From positions 1-64,000 of the forward strand of contig JAJOHG010000136.1 of the NCBI GenBank assembly GCA_021029095.1: a stretch of 64,000 nucleotides of DNA, given 5' to 3'. This document shows positions 25,853 through 38,435 of this stretch, piece by piece. Source of the DNA: Phellopilus nigrolimitatus. Lineage: Eukaryota > Basidiomycota > Agaricomycetes > Hymenochaetales > Hymenochaetaceae. Below the pieces are notes generated by a model. That model was not told the DNA's origin. It saw only the letters and a program-made list of their open reading frames with translations, and did no database searches. Made by a program: the position numbers and the translations under genes. The stretch's first letter is position 1. Each line of letters opens with the position of its first letter.

Positions 25853-27021
25853 TTAGCCAAAGTATAGTGCTAGTACATGTTTTGCGACGTTGAAACCGAG
25901 GAGGGAGACAATGTATGCCGCGAAAAGTGGCAGAAGGGGCGATAATAGTAGCTCTGTCCGGATAAGAAATGGAAGAGCTGCACGACGTATATAAACAGCC
26001 ACATTTAGCAAGAAATTGCGATTGCAGGAGAAGCGAGCTTACCATTCAACCCCAGATAAACACCATACATATACTGCGCGAATCTGTGAAACATGGATAC
26101 ACGTTAATGACAGAACAGAATAGGTAGTACGCGTGCACTTACCCAGCTAAATAGAGAGTATTCCCTACCCATAGACATACCCAGTTATCCTTAAGCACTA
26201 TAGGCACAAGGAAAAGCTGCGCAAGGTATAATGTTAAATAAAAAGGAAAGAATGCGTTGGTGTGGACGTCAAAGGCATAAGCCCATTCCACGGCGGTGTC
26301 CGTAGGGTTAGCGTGCGAAGGAGGCGAAAGCAAGAGGTGATTTGAAATGAACCTGGGAGAAGTTAACATTTCTGCTACAAAACAAAGAGTATAGACCGCG
26401 AACCATATTATAGTCGCCACAGCGACGCCGACTAGCAAGAAGTCTCTTAAGATCATAAATATTGCTAGACGAATAGCTTGCCATGGAGAATAGTACCACA
26501 CTATTGACCATGCGACCGCAGACACTGTCAATGTATCCAATTAGTACGGCATAGCAGTGAACAAAACAGAAGACAGCACCAATCAAACACGCGCCAATCA
26601 AGACGAGGATAGCTGGATCGTCTCTCGCCCAAGTGTTTTTTGTCTCTACACATTTTCTTTACACTCCAGCACGTCACGAGTAAACAGAAAGCGTACGCTT
26701 GTGAAAATAAACGTTGCGGTATCTATAGACCTTCGAAATTAGAAAAAGCGTAATATCATGTGTTTCAAATGCTTACACTCTTTTTGGAGCAAGACACAGG
26801 TACGTTAGCTGCCACGCAGCCAGTTCAAAGTCCTATGATATAGAATGAATATTGCAGGCACTGCAAATGACGCGTCTTTGCATATTACACACCATCTGTT
26901 GAAACCGATGCAGTCGACGAAATATCAAGGGCACCCTGGTTGACATGGTTGACACAGCGGGCTTTGGAAAAGAGGAGGCATTGTTGGGCGTAGGTGGTGC
27001 ACTGAGAGGAAGTAAAGCCAT
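25853..27021 (-). CDS. UNC-50 family Golgi membrane protein
   Basis: This is a multi-exon membrane protein. After a low-complexity N-terminus come FRRLHRFQQM, DFELAAWQLTYLCLAPKRVY, RNVYFHK and KNTWARDDPA, the hallmark UNC-50 entry region. Successive hydrophobic segments follow (IGACLIGAVFCFVHCYAVLIG, WQAIRLAIFM, GVAVATIIWFAVYTLCF). The signature EWAYAFDVHTNAFFPFYLTLY, then GNTLYLAG and ALPFLI, completes the family. UNC-50/Gmh1 proteins reside in Golgi or ER membranes and assist trafficking, with links to Arf guanine exchange factors. The start at 27021 (MALLPLSAPP) is the ATG that reads into FRRLHRF. The last exon ends at 25853 after a GTAAGC intron. Confidence 0.9.
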
Positions 27022-27279
27022 AACAGCATGTATCCTGGATGCTTGACACCCAAGCTGCAAATGCTTTTACAGGCTGTGAACGTTGAACTGGGAGCACGAG
27101 CTGCGGCGCGTCTGGTGGGCTTGTCAGACCGTGGACGTGTATGCTGACAAAGTCATCAAAAAAGGAAGATTATTCTGTCGGCGCTGTTCTTCTTTTGAGG
27201 TAAACGTCCAGACGACGTCTACCCGTTGCTGCGCCTTCTCCACGACAACGACGACGACGGTGACGACGACACATTCACC
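27022..27279. promoter_or_regulatory. Divergent promoter UNC-50 / WW protein
   Basis: A 258 bp gap separates the two divergent start codons. It contains a run of ACGACGACG-type repeats (about 27242-27272) just upstream of the WW gene start. No TATA box was recognised. Confidence 0.5.
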
Positions 27280-30200
27280 ATGGCAGACGACGCTGAGGTC
27301 CTCGACTGGGGAGGTGAGGAGGATGAGCATTTCGGTGAGTACTTCAAAACGTGTATTTTTTCAGACGCGATAAAGCAGACGACGTTTCGAAGGTGAAGGT
27401 CTCCACCGCACGACGAGCATGGGCGACGGCGACGACGTCGTCTCCATCGGCGGCGAGGAGGATGACATGATGGAACTCGCGGCCTTTCAGTCGCGCACTT
27501 TGCAAGACAATGGCAACCAGGATTCACCTCCTACTGCTGCGAGGGTTCTTTCAGGCAAAGCGACGCCCAGGCGCGACGCGAACGATGCCCATCTGCCACC
27601 TGAGCCTCCTTCGCCGGCGAAATCTTCCTATGACTCATCTACTGCACATCGGACACCTGTCCGCCGCTCGCAATCGCAATCTCTGAAAGCACCGCTAATG
27701 CACGCGTTGCCGCCTAAGCCGGTCGTCGCGGCCGGGCCTTCTTTCCGTGCTCGTACTCAATCACACTCGAACTTCATAGGTGCGAGTGTCATGTCCGGCA
27801 CCAGACGCCCTCAGGACGTCAAAAGACTTGCCAACGGCTCGAAGCCTTCCGGCAGGGATTCTGACGAGCTTCCTCCAGGCTGGGTAACACGCGCGCCAAG
27901 GGATAGTACGAACGGCGAGGTGTACTATTTTAACACCCTCACCGCAGAATCTCAATGGGAGCGACCATCTGTTGATGATCATTATGGTAAGGCTTCGCCC
28001 TCGAGTCCAAGGGATAGAGACAGGGCCGATCATGAGGATTTCCCCTCGGATGACAAGTTGCCTGGCGGCATACGCTCTGACAAGCACCAGGATTCTCAGG
28101 AATCCAGGGAAATTGAAAGGCCTCTTCCTGCGACTCCTGCTCCAGATTTGTCTTACGCTGACCGGCACTACCGTCCTGCAAAAGTGCCGGGCTCACCGCC
28201 TGCTCGGAGTGTTCAGCGACCTCGGCGCGATCCCTCACCTTCATTTGCGCCAAACCAAGGCGCATCTCGTGGCGACCCGTTATACGACTCTTCAAGCGTC
28301 CAAGATAAAACCCGCACGGATAGGGACTCTCCGCCGTCTCGTGCATACGGCCTACAGGCTGGAGCTGATGAGCCGAGACCTCGACGTAGTTCTTTCTCTG
28401 GGCCAATGGATTTTTCTCTCTTCACTCGTGAAAACTCGAGAGGGGGTGAATCTTTCGGCGCCCCTCGTGGTCAAGGATCTGACCGAGGACGGGGAATGAA
28501 TCGCAACTCAGGACCTATGCAAGACTCGAAGAGCCGATCGCAACACTTTGCAAATGATTATAGGGGTGACGCGAACCTCCATACTATCAATAACCAATTC
28601 AGAGATCCTCCACCTCATCCAGGGGATGCCGCAGCGCCATCTCATAGAAGTACGTTATCCGCATCACCTCTCCATCTCCTACACGGTTTGCATGCTCGCG
28701 TGTCTCGGCGTTCCCTGTCCTGTCATGGTCTACCCATCCGCGCAGGCCTTGCAGCTCTTTCCCTTCATTAGCCATTCTTACACATCTCCATCGGTTCTCA
28801 ATTCTATTTCTACGCTTCTATAGGGTACAGGTCCCGATCGCCGCCGCCGCGTGTCCGAGAGCGAGAGCCTTACTTCAATAATAACGATACGGTCCCCGTT
28901 TTCGATGGACCTATTGCAAGTCGCGGATCGTTTACCCGTCAGGGCAGCGGCAGACCTGCCTTTCAGCAGAGCGGTCCGGCCCAGCGTCAGGCATGGAACG
29001 CGCCTACGCAAAGCCGCCGCGATGCAGAGGCGTCTCCGGTAACCTATGATGCCCCTCCGCGCCGGCCGCGCGAACCCGAGTACACACCGAAAATGAACAT
29101 GGGCGTCGATGCGAAGAGACGGAGGCTCGACGACCGAGCGGACTCGACGCACGTTCGTCGAGACCGTTCGCGTAGTCCTGTGGACAGTCACTCCCAACCC
29201 TTTCCTTCGGCCTCTTACCCTGGTGGTAGAGACGACCAACAGCAATATCGCGGGAACAACAACAGTATGTGTTCGCTCTTCGTTCGCCGTGGTCTGCATG
29301 AGTGCCTTGGTGCCGAATTCCCTTTCTTATACCTTGTTTAAGATTTCCGACAGCAAAGGCACCCTCCGCCTGGCCCACCTCCACTATTAAATAACAGAGG
29401 CCCGGAAAGCAGCGCGTTTGTGGATCGTGCGTTTAATGGGTTGCCTGACAGACCACGAGACGGGAATCTCGACGGCAGGTCTACTAACAATGGAGCTCCC
29501 ATTCCTTCAGGTCCGCGCCTCAGGAATCAACCCCATCCGACGATCGATCCCGACTTCCGTGAACCCGCCGATTTGAACAGACGTCAGTTACCGCCTGCTG
29601 GACCAGCTTCTTATAACCAGCAGCCTTCGAGGTTGACCAGACGTGACAGTCGGAGGTTCGACGGCGGCAGACCAATGGACCATCGGTCGGACAGGAATCG
29701 TAGTCCAGAACCAATGGATGTGGATGGACCGTCACGATCGAGGTTTGTTCCTCCGCAAAACGTCGGATCCATGTACAGCGAACGGCTGGTTGAGGGTGAT
29801 CGGCGCGATAGCATGGACAACCTGCCGACTGGACCACGGGCAATGCATTCGAAGGGAAGCGGTCAGACATCGCCCGTTGTAAGTTTGCCGAGTCCTTTGC
29901 CAACGCAAGGTAGTTTCACCAGTCCCACGGATATTACTCCGCTCTCCGGTACGTTGACTTATTGTTACTGTTGAATGTTTCTGAAGGAGGATGTTTTGAT
30001 CAGGTGGAATCTCGACGCGCGGAAGAAGGCCGACGCGTTTCGGCGACCGAGCGAATCAGCAGTCTTTCGAGGATCGTGCTGATGAGCCTCCTAGGCAGTT
30101 CGAGGGTAACTTCGGTCCTGTTAGAGACAAGGTTATACCTGAAACTGGGCTAGGCAATCAGCGTTTCGTACAGTCTGCCGTTTCGCAGGACGAGCCATCT

Positions 30201-32007
30201 CAGATACATGTGCGCCAACACGCTTCTCTTACGTTCTGCTAAACCATATGCTGATGTATGAGTAGGATCGTCCTCCGCCTCTTTCTAATGGTTCGAGGCT
30301 TGTTGGGGATGGGCCGTCTTACTCACCAAGGAGGACACCGCCAGCGAAGCCAGTGACTGGAGCGAATAATGTCCCTGTCCCAACGAGAAAAGGATGGCAA
30401 GCTGGTGCTGGTGCTGCTGTGGGCGATGAACCCAGACAGCAATCCGACCATCCCGAGCAAGATTGGGGTCGGCAGGCTCGTGCGCCTCAGAGACCGGACA
30501 ATACTGTAAGGCATACTTATTCCCCAGATCCTTCTCATCTTTGCTAATACCTTTTCAGTCGGATGCCGCTCGAAACCTGTCGACTTCGCCCGAGACTCAC
30601 TACAATGGATTACACGGAGATGTTCAACGAAGGATGTCATTGAGTGACAGGATTCCTATTGCAGATGCACGTCTTATACCGATCACCTTTTAAATACTTA
30701 TACTGACCGCATTCTAGGATCATCCTAAGCCGTATGATTCTCCGCGATCTCTGGATATTTCTGAGCAAAACCGTTTGCGGAATCAGCCTTCCGCGCGCGG
30801 CTTCGGAAGCGCTCGAGGTCCCCGTGTCGTAAGTACTAAATGGCACACTCGAAAGCAAGTCGATTCTCAGACAACCGATCCTCTCAAGTCGCGCTTCAGT
30901 AAGCCCCAGGATAATCCTACGACTGCGACTGAGCTTGGCAGCGAGCCGCGCGTCTGGATTCCCCGGGAAGGAGTGATAGACACATACGGAGAAGCTCAAC
31001 CATCGAATATGTACCGAAATGATGCCCGCGGCTCAAGTCCACATCCGCGTGCCCCCGAGACCGTCCGTTCGATGCCTGGTCAGCGTCAGGGTGAGGGTTA
31101 TCCTCGTCAAGGCCAGTCTTTCGGCACATCTCGCGGAATGAGGGAGAGATCACGATCACCCGGAAGCCTAAAGGATTGGCGTAAAGGCATGCCGTCCACG
31201 ATGGCGCACGAAAGCCCGCACTCTCGACCATCTTTGGATCTCCGTGACCAGCGCCTTGGGGGGATTCGAACGCCAGACGATCGTTCGCGTCCCCTGCCTC
31301 CGTCTCCGCCAGCGAATACTACCGTACCACTTTATAATCGGCTGGAAGACCCACCCGCCGCACACCAGCGTGGCAGAGCCGATTTCAGAGGGAGGCAAGG
31401 ATACTATGAAGACGGACCGCGCGATAATCGATCTGCAAATTCTGTTATAACAACTGTTCATCCTTCGAGGCTTCCGATGATCAACACTAACACGTCGACT
31501 AACGTCAAAGTCAGCGCGCCAAATGCGTCTATGGAGGAGCCGCGCTCGTCTCAACCTCCTTCTTTCCGCATTAAACGCCCTCACTCCAAGTTCTCGGGCT
31601 CGCCTTCTCGAACTCCTGTACAAGATGGAAACAGAGGCTCCGAGGACGACGCGCGAGAGTCGAGCTTCCAATCACGCGACACCGCGCAAGGACGCACGGA
31701 AATGCCCCGCTCAAATTCTTTACTTCATCGTTTGAACATGAACGAATCTGATACGGTCAGTGCACCCAGTGCGCCGCAGCCGTCTTTGCGCGAGCGGGTC
31801 GACTTGCCGCCAAGGTGGAAGGACAATGAACCGAACGGGCCTGGCGACGCAGCATTCAACATGGGCACTGTGGGCGATGGCGATGGATCATTCTCCGCAG
31901 GCTATGGGGACGGAGGTAGACGGGGTTATGGACGCGGGCGTGGACGTGGCGGCCGGCCTCGTAGGGGTCGAGGTCGGGGTGGCCCAAGCTCTATGACTGA
32001 TTCGTGA
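27280..32007 (+). CDS. Large WW-domain, RS/RG/Pro-rich protein
   Basis: An eight-exon model with introns 27335-27392, 28650-28823, 29265-29342, 29949-30003, 30210-30265, 30506-30558 and 30667-30717 gives 4,203 coding nt, or 1,400 residues, with every junction in phase. The N-terminus is very acidic ([10 protein letters not shown]). One WW domain ([23 protein letters not shown] ... SQWERP) lies near residue 170. The remainder is disordered, with many RD, RS and PP dipeptides, several [12 protein letters not shown]-type motifs, and a C-terminal arginine-glycine tract ([16 protein letters not shown]). Such a layout suggests a nuclear RNA-processing or transcription-linked scaffold binding Pro-rich partners; this is inference. 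A further 42 bp in-frame GTAAGT...CAG segment (30829-30870) may be a spliced retained intron. No ortholog name can be given. Confidence 0.8.
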
Positions 32008-33815
32008 CAGGCAATGGAGCGAAAAGGACTCATTGGAGAAAAATATGAAGGGATATCACGAGTCCAACTAATCACTCCTGGCAAACACGCTCTCCAGCGA
32101 CTTTACTCTCAACTTTGTTCATGCTTATTCATCTCTGTTCGGTTTCCATAAATCTAACAATTTACCCTCGATTGGCGTGGACTGTGGAATAGTCGAAGAG
32201 GCGTTCGCTCGATGATTGAAAATCAGCTACCGTGTGGCACTCGTTATATTTCATCCATCGGCTTGTACTGGTCTATCGTCCGGCGTTTAAATCGAACAAA
32301 TGTTGACTGGAACGTTTCTGATAATACTCCGTCAAGAAAAAACAGACAGATACTCTAGATCGCAGCCTTCGTTTTCCATGATGCGTCGTCGTCTGTTAGA
32401 CTCGCAGAGACGCACGTGACTCGGCAGTCCTCCTATCTTGCCTCTTCTTTTATTTAGAGCTCGCGGTTTGCGATCTGCAAAACATCGAAGACACAGGATT
32501 AAGGACCGGCCTGCCTTCACCCCCGATGAAGACTTGAAGTAGTAATATTCGGAGGCACGGCAGGTCTGGCTTAGTTTGTCCTTCTCAAGCTCACATTACT
32601 CAGATTGTCATTTGTGGCACTGGCTGAAAGGAATGTGTAGGTTCTAACAGAGGACTTAACAGCGTACGTGGAAATAAGATAAGTAGTACAGTGCTCAGTG
32701 CTTAGCTTGCGATGCTACTAATTGCTAGAGAAAGACTCGGGAGTTACAAGCAGCCCCGTATTTCGCCACTAACGCTATATCGCTAAATTTCTAGATACAC
32801 GACATTACAGACATTTTGGAGGACCTTTTACTTGCATCGAAACGAGTCTATCTTGACTTGATTCAAATGTTAAGGTATAACTCTACGACGGACTCGCGGA
32901 GAGCAAGAGCACCTTCATTGGATTTCTCAAGAGAATGGGTCAATAACAGGAGACATTTGGATCATACTTTTGCTGCTGGCATGATATAATGAGTGCTGAT
33001 CACGCACATTCTTGGGCTCGACACTCTTACAGCTTTTGCATATCATTGGCTACACACGGGTGGCCAACCTAACGAACTCATGGGGTCGATTCGCGGTTCC
33101 TCAGTTAATCAAGTTATGTCAGAATCTCGAATAGCTCATAGTCCGCGGCCACGGTGTAGAGGTTAGGAATAGACTACCCGGGTCTGAACATACAGTAACC
33201 TCCTATTCCAGGCGCCGGAGTCTATATCTCGTAGCGTAACAAGACAGGTCATTCTCTCGTGACTTATTGGGGTTTCAAGATTATATTTTGATATCTTCGT
33301 GCGTTTATATGGTATTTGCGGTACCTTCAAACGTACCATTGCATCTGTAACGCTTTCCAGTCCGATTGGTGTAGGACACGTCCGACATAGTGCTGAAAAT
33401 GTACCCGGATGCAGGAGGATTTATTTATTTGCTAACACTCCTACGGAGGGCAACCGAGGCGAACTTTACAGTAGTACTTGGATAAGAACCAAATATCGAT
33501 GTAAATGCAAGTATTACTACTATTCACGATATTTTTTCTATAGCCAATTACATATCTCAGTGAGAACTATATAGTAAAGTGTACAGGACGAACATTCCGA
33601 AGCCGAGGCTGTGTTAGCCGGAAAGGAAAGGTGTAGAGTTCTGCGCGCTCGACGCGCCACCACACAGACGCGTTTTGTCTACGGCATCGCGGCAATATCA
33701 TTTGAATGAGCGCAGCCAGCTGCGCAGCCTGTGCCGCAGGCCCCGCAGCTCGCAGACTTATAATAAAGCCAGAGGAAGATGTGCACGCTTCCCTCCCCAA
33801 GACTTGCCTTAGACC
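32008..33815. other. Intergenic, 1.8 kb, no gene seen
   Basis: This stretch is AT-moderate, with only short ORFs in all frames. A TATAATAAA word near 33758 could serve the next gene. No tRNA-like cloverleaf was recognised. Confidence 0.5.
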
Positions 33816-35704
33816 ATGATCATCTCTTCGTACGACGAGAAACTGCCTGTCCCAGACACGACAACACATGCTTTCTACGCTACGATACCTGAGGTCGAGA
33901 ACCTCACCAATGAGCTGCACGATAATCTGAATATTGGCGAGGCTCCCCCTGCATATGGCGATTCTGTTTCAAATGCGAATACGAATCGGGCGTTCGCATC
34001 ATCCGATGGAGACGCAAAAGTCAGCTCTCTATCAGACGCTAAATCCACCCTTAAGGATCGCGGCTCCGATGCACGAGAGCGCCAGAGCTCCTCGACGCCG
34101 ACAAATCGTCTTGATCCAGCTCCGTCGTCTTTCGCTCGTCCCTCTCCGACTTCCCGAGGTTTGAGCTTTAACTCGACAGGGAGCTCGAGTCGATCTCCAG
34201 CGCGCGAGGCAAGTTTTCCGCCCCTCGTGCTTCATTCAAAGGGCAAGAAACTTGAGGACGGGTTCTTTACTGTTCCTCCGCCGACAGACGTGCAGCCGCA
34301 CCCTTTCGCACAGCGTAGTGTCAGGGAGGCTGACTGGACAAAGTACGGTTCACAAAAATTCTCTACAGACAGGACGCAATTCTAACAATTCCTTCACAGA
34401 TTCCTTGTCGATCTCCAAGCATGCGCTCGCCTTGCACCCTCAGAAGCCGAGAGCCCTCGCGGCGAAAGGACCACCTTTACAAGTAAGATACCATGTTGCA
34501 TATGAAAGAGATACATACCTCTAATTTATATTTTGAGATATGCTATGGCGTACTTTGTCGAATACAGGTGCTGGCAAACAGCCTGAGCAAGGATCACGCT
34601 CCGGTCCAGGCGCCCTCGTTGACTCATGGAACGAGGTACGTATACTGAACGCCCCAGTACTTCCCATGGACATGTAATGAGGCAAATACTGACCTTTTTT
34701 TGCATTGCCGTTAGAACTTCTTCAGCCTGCGCGGCCTAGATGTTGTCCTTGCCAAAGGATCGCGCAGGCTTAACGGAAACAGGTCCCTCCCGCCTCCTGA
34801 TTTTGCGCCGACCACCCCGTCCTACGATCTTCCGAGCCCGGGCTATCCATCTCCGCCGGACTCAATGCATCGCATGCCTCCGATGCCTGCAATGCCTGCA
34901 ATGCCGTCCATGCCTGCAATGCCGCCCACGCCTTCTATGCCTGCAATGCCTGCAATGCCGCCCATGCCTGCAATGCCGTCCATGCCTTCTATGCCTCCGA
35001 TGCCATCCATGCCTCCGATGCCAGTGATGTCAGATATGCTCCCTCACCATTCCCATCCCCCGCATCGAGGTTTCGAACACGGAAGACGGCACTTTGGTGC
35101 TATGCCAATGCGCGGCGGATGGAACCGCGGACATGACCATCACGGCCCTCACGGCCATCGTGGTTACGAACACGGGAGAGGGCACTTTGATGCCATGCCA
35201 ATACGCGGCGGTTGGAACCGCGGACACGGTCATCACAGCCATCATGGAAGCCAGGACAGCAAACATAAGTCGAAGCGCTCTCGCTCCATGTCGTCAACAT
35301 CTTCGTCGAGCCTGTCGAGCTCGTCTGACTCGGACGACTCGCATGATCACGAGAAGGCTACGCTTGGCACTTCCTCCGGTCCAACTCATAACGACAATAG
35401 CCCAGGCAACGGCACTCCGAGTTTCGCAACTAGATCCGAACTGAAGGCACACAAACGCCAACTGCGAGCTGCCAGGCGTGCCAGGCGCGCCGCGCGCCGT
35501 GCAGCGCGTGCAGACCGTCGGGACGACAGACGTACGGCGCGTATGGAGTCCAAGCTCGCGAAGAAGATGGCAAAGCTTGAGGCGAGGATGGCGAGGTCTG
35601 GGCGCGCGGAAATGAGTTTCGTAGAGATGAAAGGAATGGCGTCGGCGGTCGGTGGTGAAGAAGATGGGTATTTCAGGCTAATCGTCGTCGATCTCGTCGT
35701 TTGA
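33816..35704 (+). CDS. Low-complexity protein with MPxMP and His/Gly repeats
   Basis: The gene has four exons (introns 34343-34399, 34483-34567 and 34636-34714, GT-AG), giving 555 residues. The N-terminal part is Ser-rich and disordered. A conserved-looking segment follows: DWTKFLVDLQACARL and SWNENFFSLRGLDVVLAKGS, which resembles a motif found in many basidiomycete hypothetical proteins. Next comes a run of about 24 MPx units (34865-35030 region), then two copies of a roughly 35-residue unit ending in RGGWNRGH with His-rich HHGPHGH/HHSHHGS. A poly-Ser/Asp patch and an Arg/Ala/Lys-rich helical C-terminus (RRARRAARRAARADRRDDRR) complete it. No catalytic motif is present. Function is unknown; metal or RNA binding is possible but speculative. 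Confidence 0.8.
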
Positions 35705-36411
35705 AGCGCAAGACTGGTGCTTCTGAGTCCGTTCTAAAGATGCGCCCGGGTTTTTATCGCCCATCCGACATATGCAATTATGCAGGCAGAGCCGTTTGGT
35801 TCACCGTGCGAGGTCCTATGCATTCTATCGTGATTTTTTGTCCGTCTTGTGCGATTTCTGTTTACGTGCTCATCACGAGCAGGCTATCTCATTGTGTATG
35901 TACCCTGTATCTCTGCTTATCATATAATTGTATCCGCAAAATCCTGCAAACATGCAAACTTCTATACGTCTCGCTTGTGCTATTTCCTCGAGTAAGTATT
36001 TGTGTTTCGCAGTCGAGAATGTTCTCCAGTTGTTGGCCTCATCGACTATCAAGGATACCATTACTCCGCTATCGACTGTAAACTATCCAAATTGGACACT
36101 GTCCAGCAACATGCATAGGTTTGTTTCTTGCATTGCTGGGGACAGGACTTACATTGATGACATAAGGGTGCAAGTGCCCTTCGGGTCCGTCGGGTTACGA
36201 AGGAGATCGACGTTTTTGCCACCCTCAAAGCCGAAGATACACGTCACAGATGACACTCGTTCTTCTAAATCTTATAATCAATATTATAAAGGCTTGCTCG
36301 CTCAGCGAGTGCTAAGTGATTAATCATCGAACAACCAACCCACATATATACTGGCTTGATTGGAGGGCGGAAGGTAACTCCCTCCAATCTTTCTCTTAGC
36401 TAACCAACATC

Positions 36412-37885
36412 ATGTCCCTTTCTTCAAAGACGCGTACGATCGGTGGAACTAAGGTATTCTGCCTTGGCTATGGAACCATGGGCCTCAGCGCATTCTACTC
36501 AAAAGCCACCCCTTTGACCGACGAGGAACGCTTCAAGGCAAGTCCGATCACTCGTCAGGCCATTCTGTGCTCTCGACAAGCTGTTATTGAACCTGTCTAC
36601 CACGCTCTAGGTCCTCGATGCTGTATACGAGTCCGGGTGCAACTATTGGGATAGCGCCAACATCTACGGTGACAGTGAGGAGCTGCTCGCGAAATGGTAC
36701 GGCATTTCCTCGTCCAAATCTTGATAATGCATTTCTTAAACTAGTACATCCTTGTAGGTTCAAGCGCACGGGAAAGCGTTCCGATATCTTCCTCGCCAGC
36801 AAATTTGGTTTCGTCACTGGACCGGATGGACTTGGTGTCAACGGAAGTGCGGCGTATGCCAAGGAGGCAGTAGAATCATCGCTGAAGACGCTCGGCGTTG
36901 ACTTTATCGACTTGTATTATCTTCATCGGTCTGAACCTGTTTCTCTTTAGTATTCGAGGTGCATATAATGACTGTATTTCTAGCCCCGATCCGAAGACAC
37001 CGATTGAGATCACTATCCGTGCTCTCGCTGAGTTTGTTAAGTAAGGCCTTTCACTGTGGCTACTTCGCAATTTCAGTTTACTCATCCTCGTTTATTTTTC
37101 ACCTACAAGAGCAGGGAAGATTCGCCACATCGGTTTATCTGAATGCTCCGCTTCGACGTTGCAGCGCGCTCATGCAGTCCACCCCATTGCGGCCGTCCAA
37201 GTCGAGTACTCGCCGTTCACTTTGGACATCGAGTTTCCTGAAATAAATGTAATGAAAACCGCCCGTGAGTTGGGTATAACCATTGTCGCATACTCGCCGC
37301 TTGGGCGAGGACTATTGACTGGCCAATATGTGAGCCTTGTTTCTCTTTGCGTTGGACGTTTCCAAGAGTACAAACTGAACATCGAATTCCGATAGAAATC
37401 TCCCGAAGACTTTGAGGAAGGCGATTTCAGGCGTATGATTCCTCGGTATACCTCTGCAGCCGCTCAGTTATACTTGTACTTTTCTGATATATCTTGTGCG
37501 ACTTAGTTACTCTAAGGAGAACTTCCCGAACATACTTGCGTTGGTGGGCGAGCTTCAGAAGATCGGCGACAAGCATGGCGCGACCAGCGGACAAGTTGCC
37601 CTGGCCTGGCTCCTTGCGCAAGGCAAGGACGTAATTCCCATTCCGGGTACGACTAGGATCAAGGCAAGTTTAATATCTGGAAAACCTTGGAATGCGCACG
37701 ACACTGACTTTTGCGGCTAGTATTTGAAAGAGAACTTGGGTGGTGCTGATCTCAAGCTAACTGAAGGGGAGGTCGCCGAGGTGCGACACATCGCCGAGAA
37801 TGCGGAGGCCTCCAAGAATGGAATCCGCTACCCGGAAGGAATGCAGGAACAGCTCTTTGCTGACACACCGGCGCTGAATTCTTGA
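36412..37885 (+). CDS. Aldo-keto reductase
   Basis: The gene has eight exons. The NADPH-dependent oxidoreductase barrel is complete: [32 protein letters not shown] with the catalytic Asp and Tyr (DSANIYGD), FLASKFG with the catalytic Lys, [10 protein letters not shown] with the catalytic His, [31 protein letters not shown] and [10 protein letters not shown] for cofactor binding. The family is close to the AKR13/YakC-type fungal enzymes. Two of its introns (36538-36610 and 37664-37720) have GC donors with AG|GCAAGT; splicing them restores RFK-VLDAVYE and [12 protein letters not shown] last-exon relic of a paralogue lies at 554-676. The substrate cannot be told; likely a carbonyl compound. Confidence 0.93.
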
Positions 37886-38340
37886 TTGACTGCCAGGGGT
37901 AGCGATGTTGTTGAAAGTTTTCTGAAGACCGCCGACTTGTAAAATAATTGACAGGTTCAAATAAATGTAAAGATGACGGTATAAATGATCGTCACAAAGA
38001 TAGATCTGTATTGATAATAGTATTGTGGCTTGATTGAATTCCCAATTTCCAATGCCGAGTGGCGATGCGGCGATCATTGATAAAGCATTCGTAGATCCTG
38101 CGGCCATTGACTTAGGCGACGCAAAACTTCACACATTTCCATGAGTTCAGCTTCCGGCCTCGCGCAAACCTCACTCACACCGGGCAACGACGACTACGGC
38201 TGGTTCGAGTTCTTTCCGCAGCACTTGTGAGAATCGCAGTTCGAGGATGCTCTATTTGGCGTGGTTGCTTAGGGAGACGGCGCTTGATTTCTACTAAGCA
38301 CTGTATCGGCCAACCGTTGGCAGTCAGCCACTTGCGTGAC

Positions 38341-38348
38341 TATAAAAG
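38341..38348 (+). promoter_or_regulatory. TATA box of DUF4336-like gene
   Basis: TATAAAAG lies about 90 bp upstream of the start codon at 38436. Confidence 0.5.
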
Positions 38349-38435
38349 CTGTCGTTCTGAATTTTCTTCTGCTCTTGACTACTTCTCAGGCGTGAACTGT
38401 CGTTCCTTTATCGTCCGAAGAACTCAGACGGGAAA

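Noticed and set aside
33120..33240. Possible tRNA-like GC-rich fold
   Set aside because: No consistent acceptor stem or T-loop GTTCRANNC could be placed.
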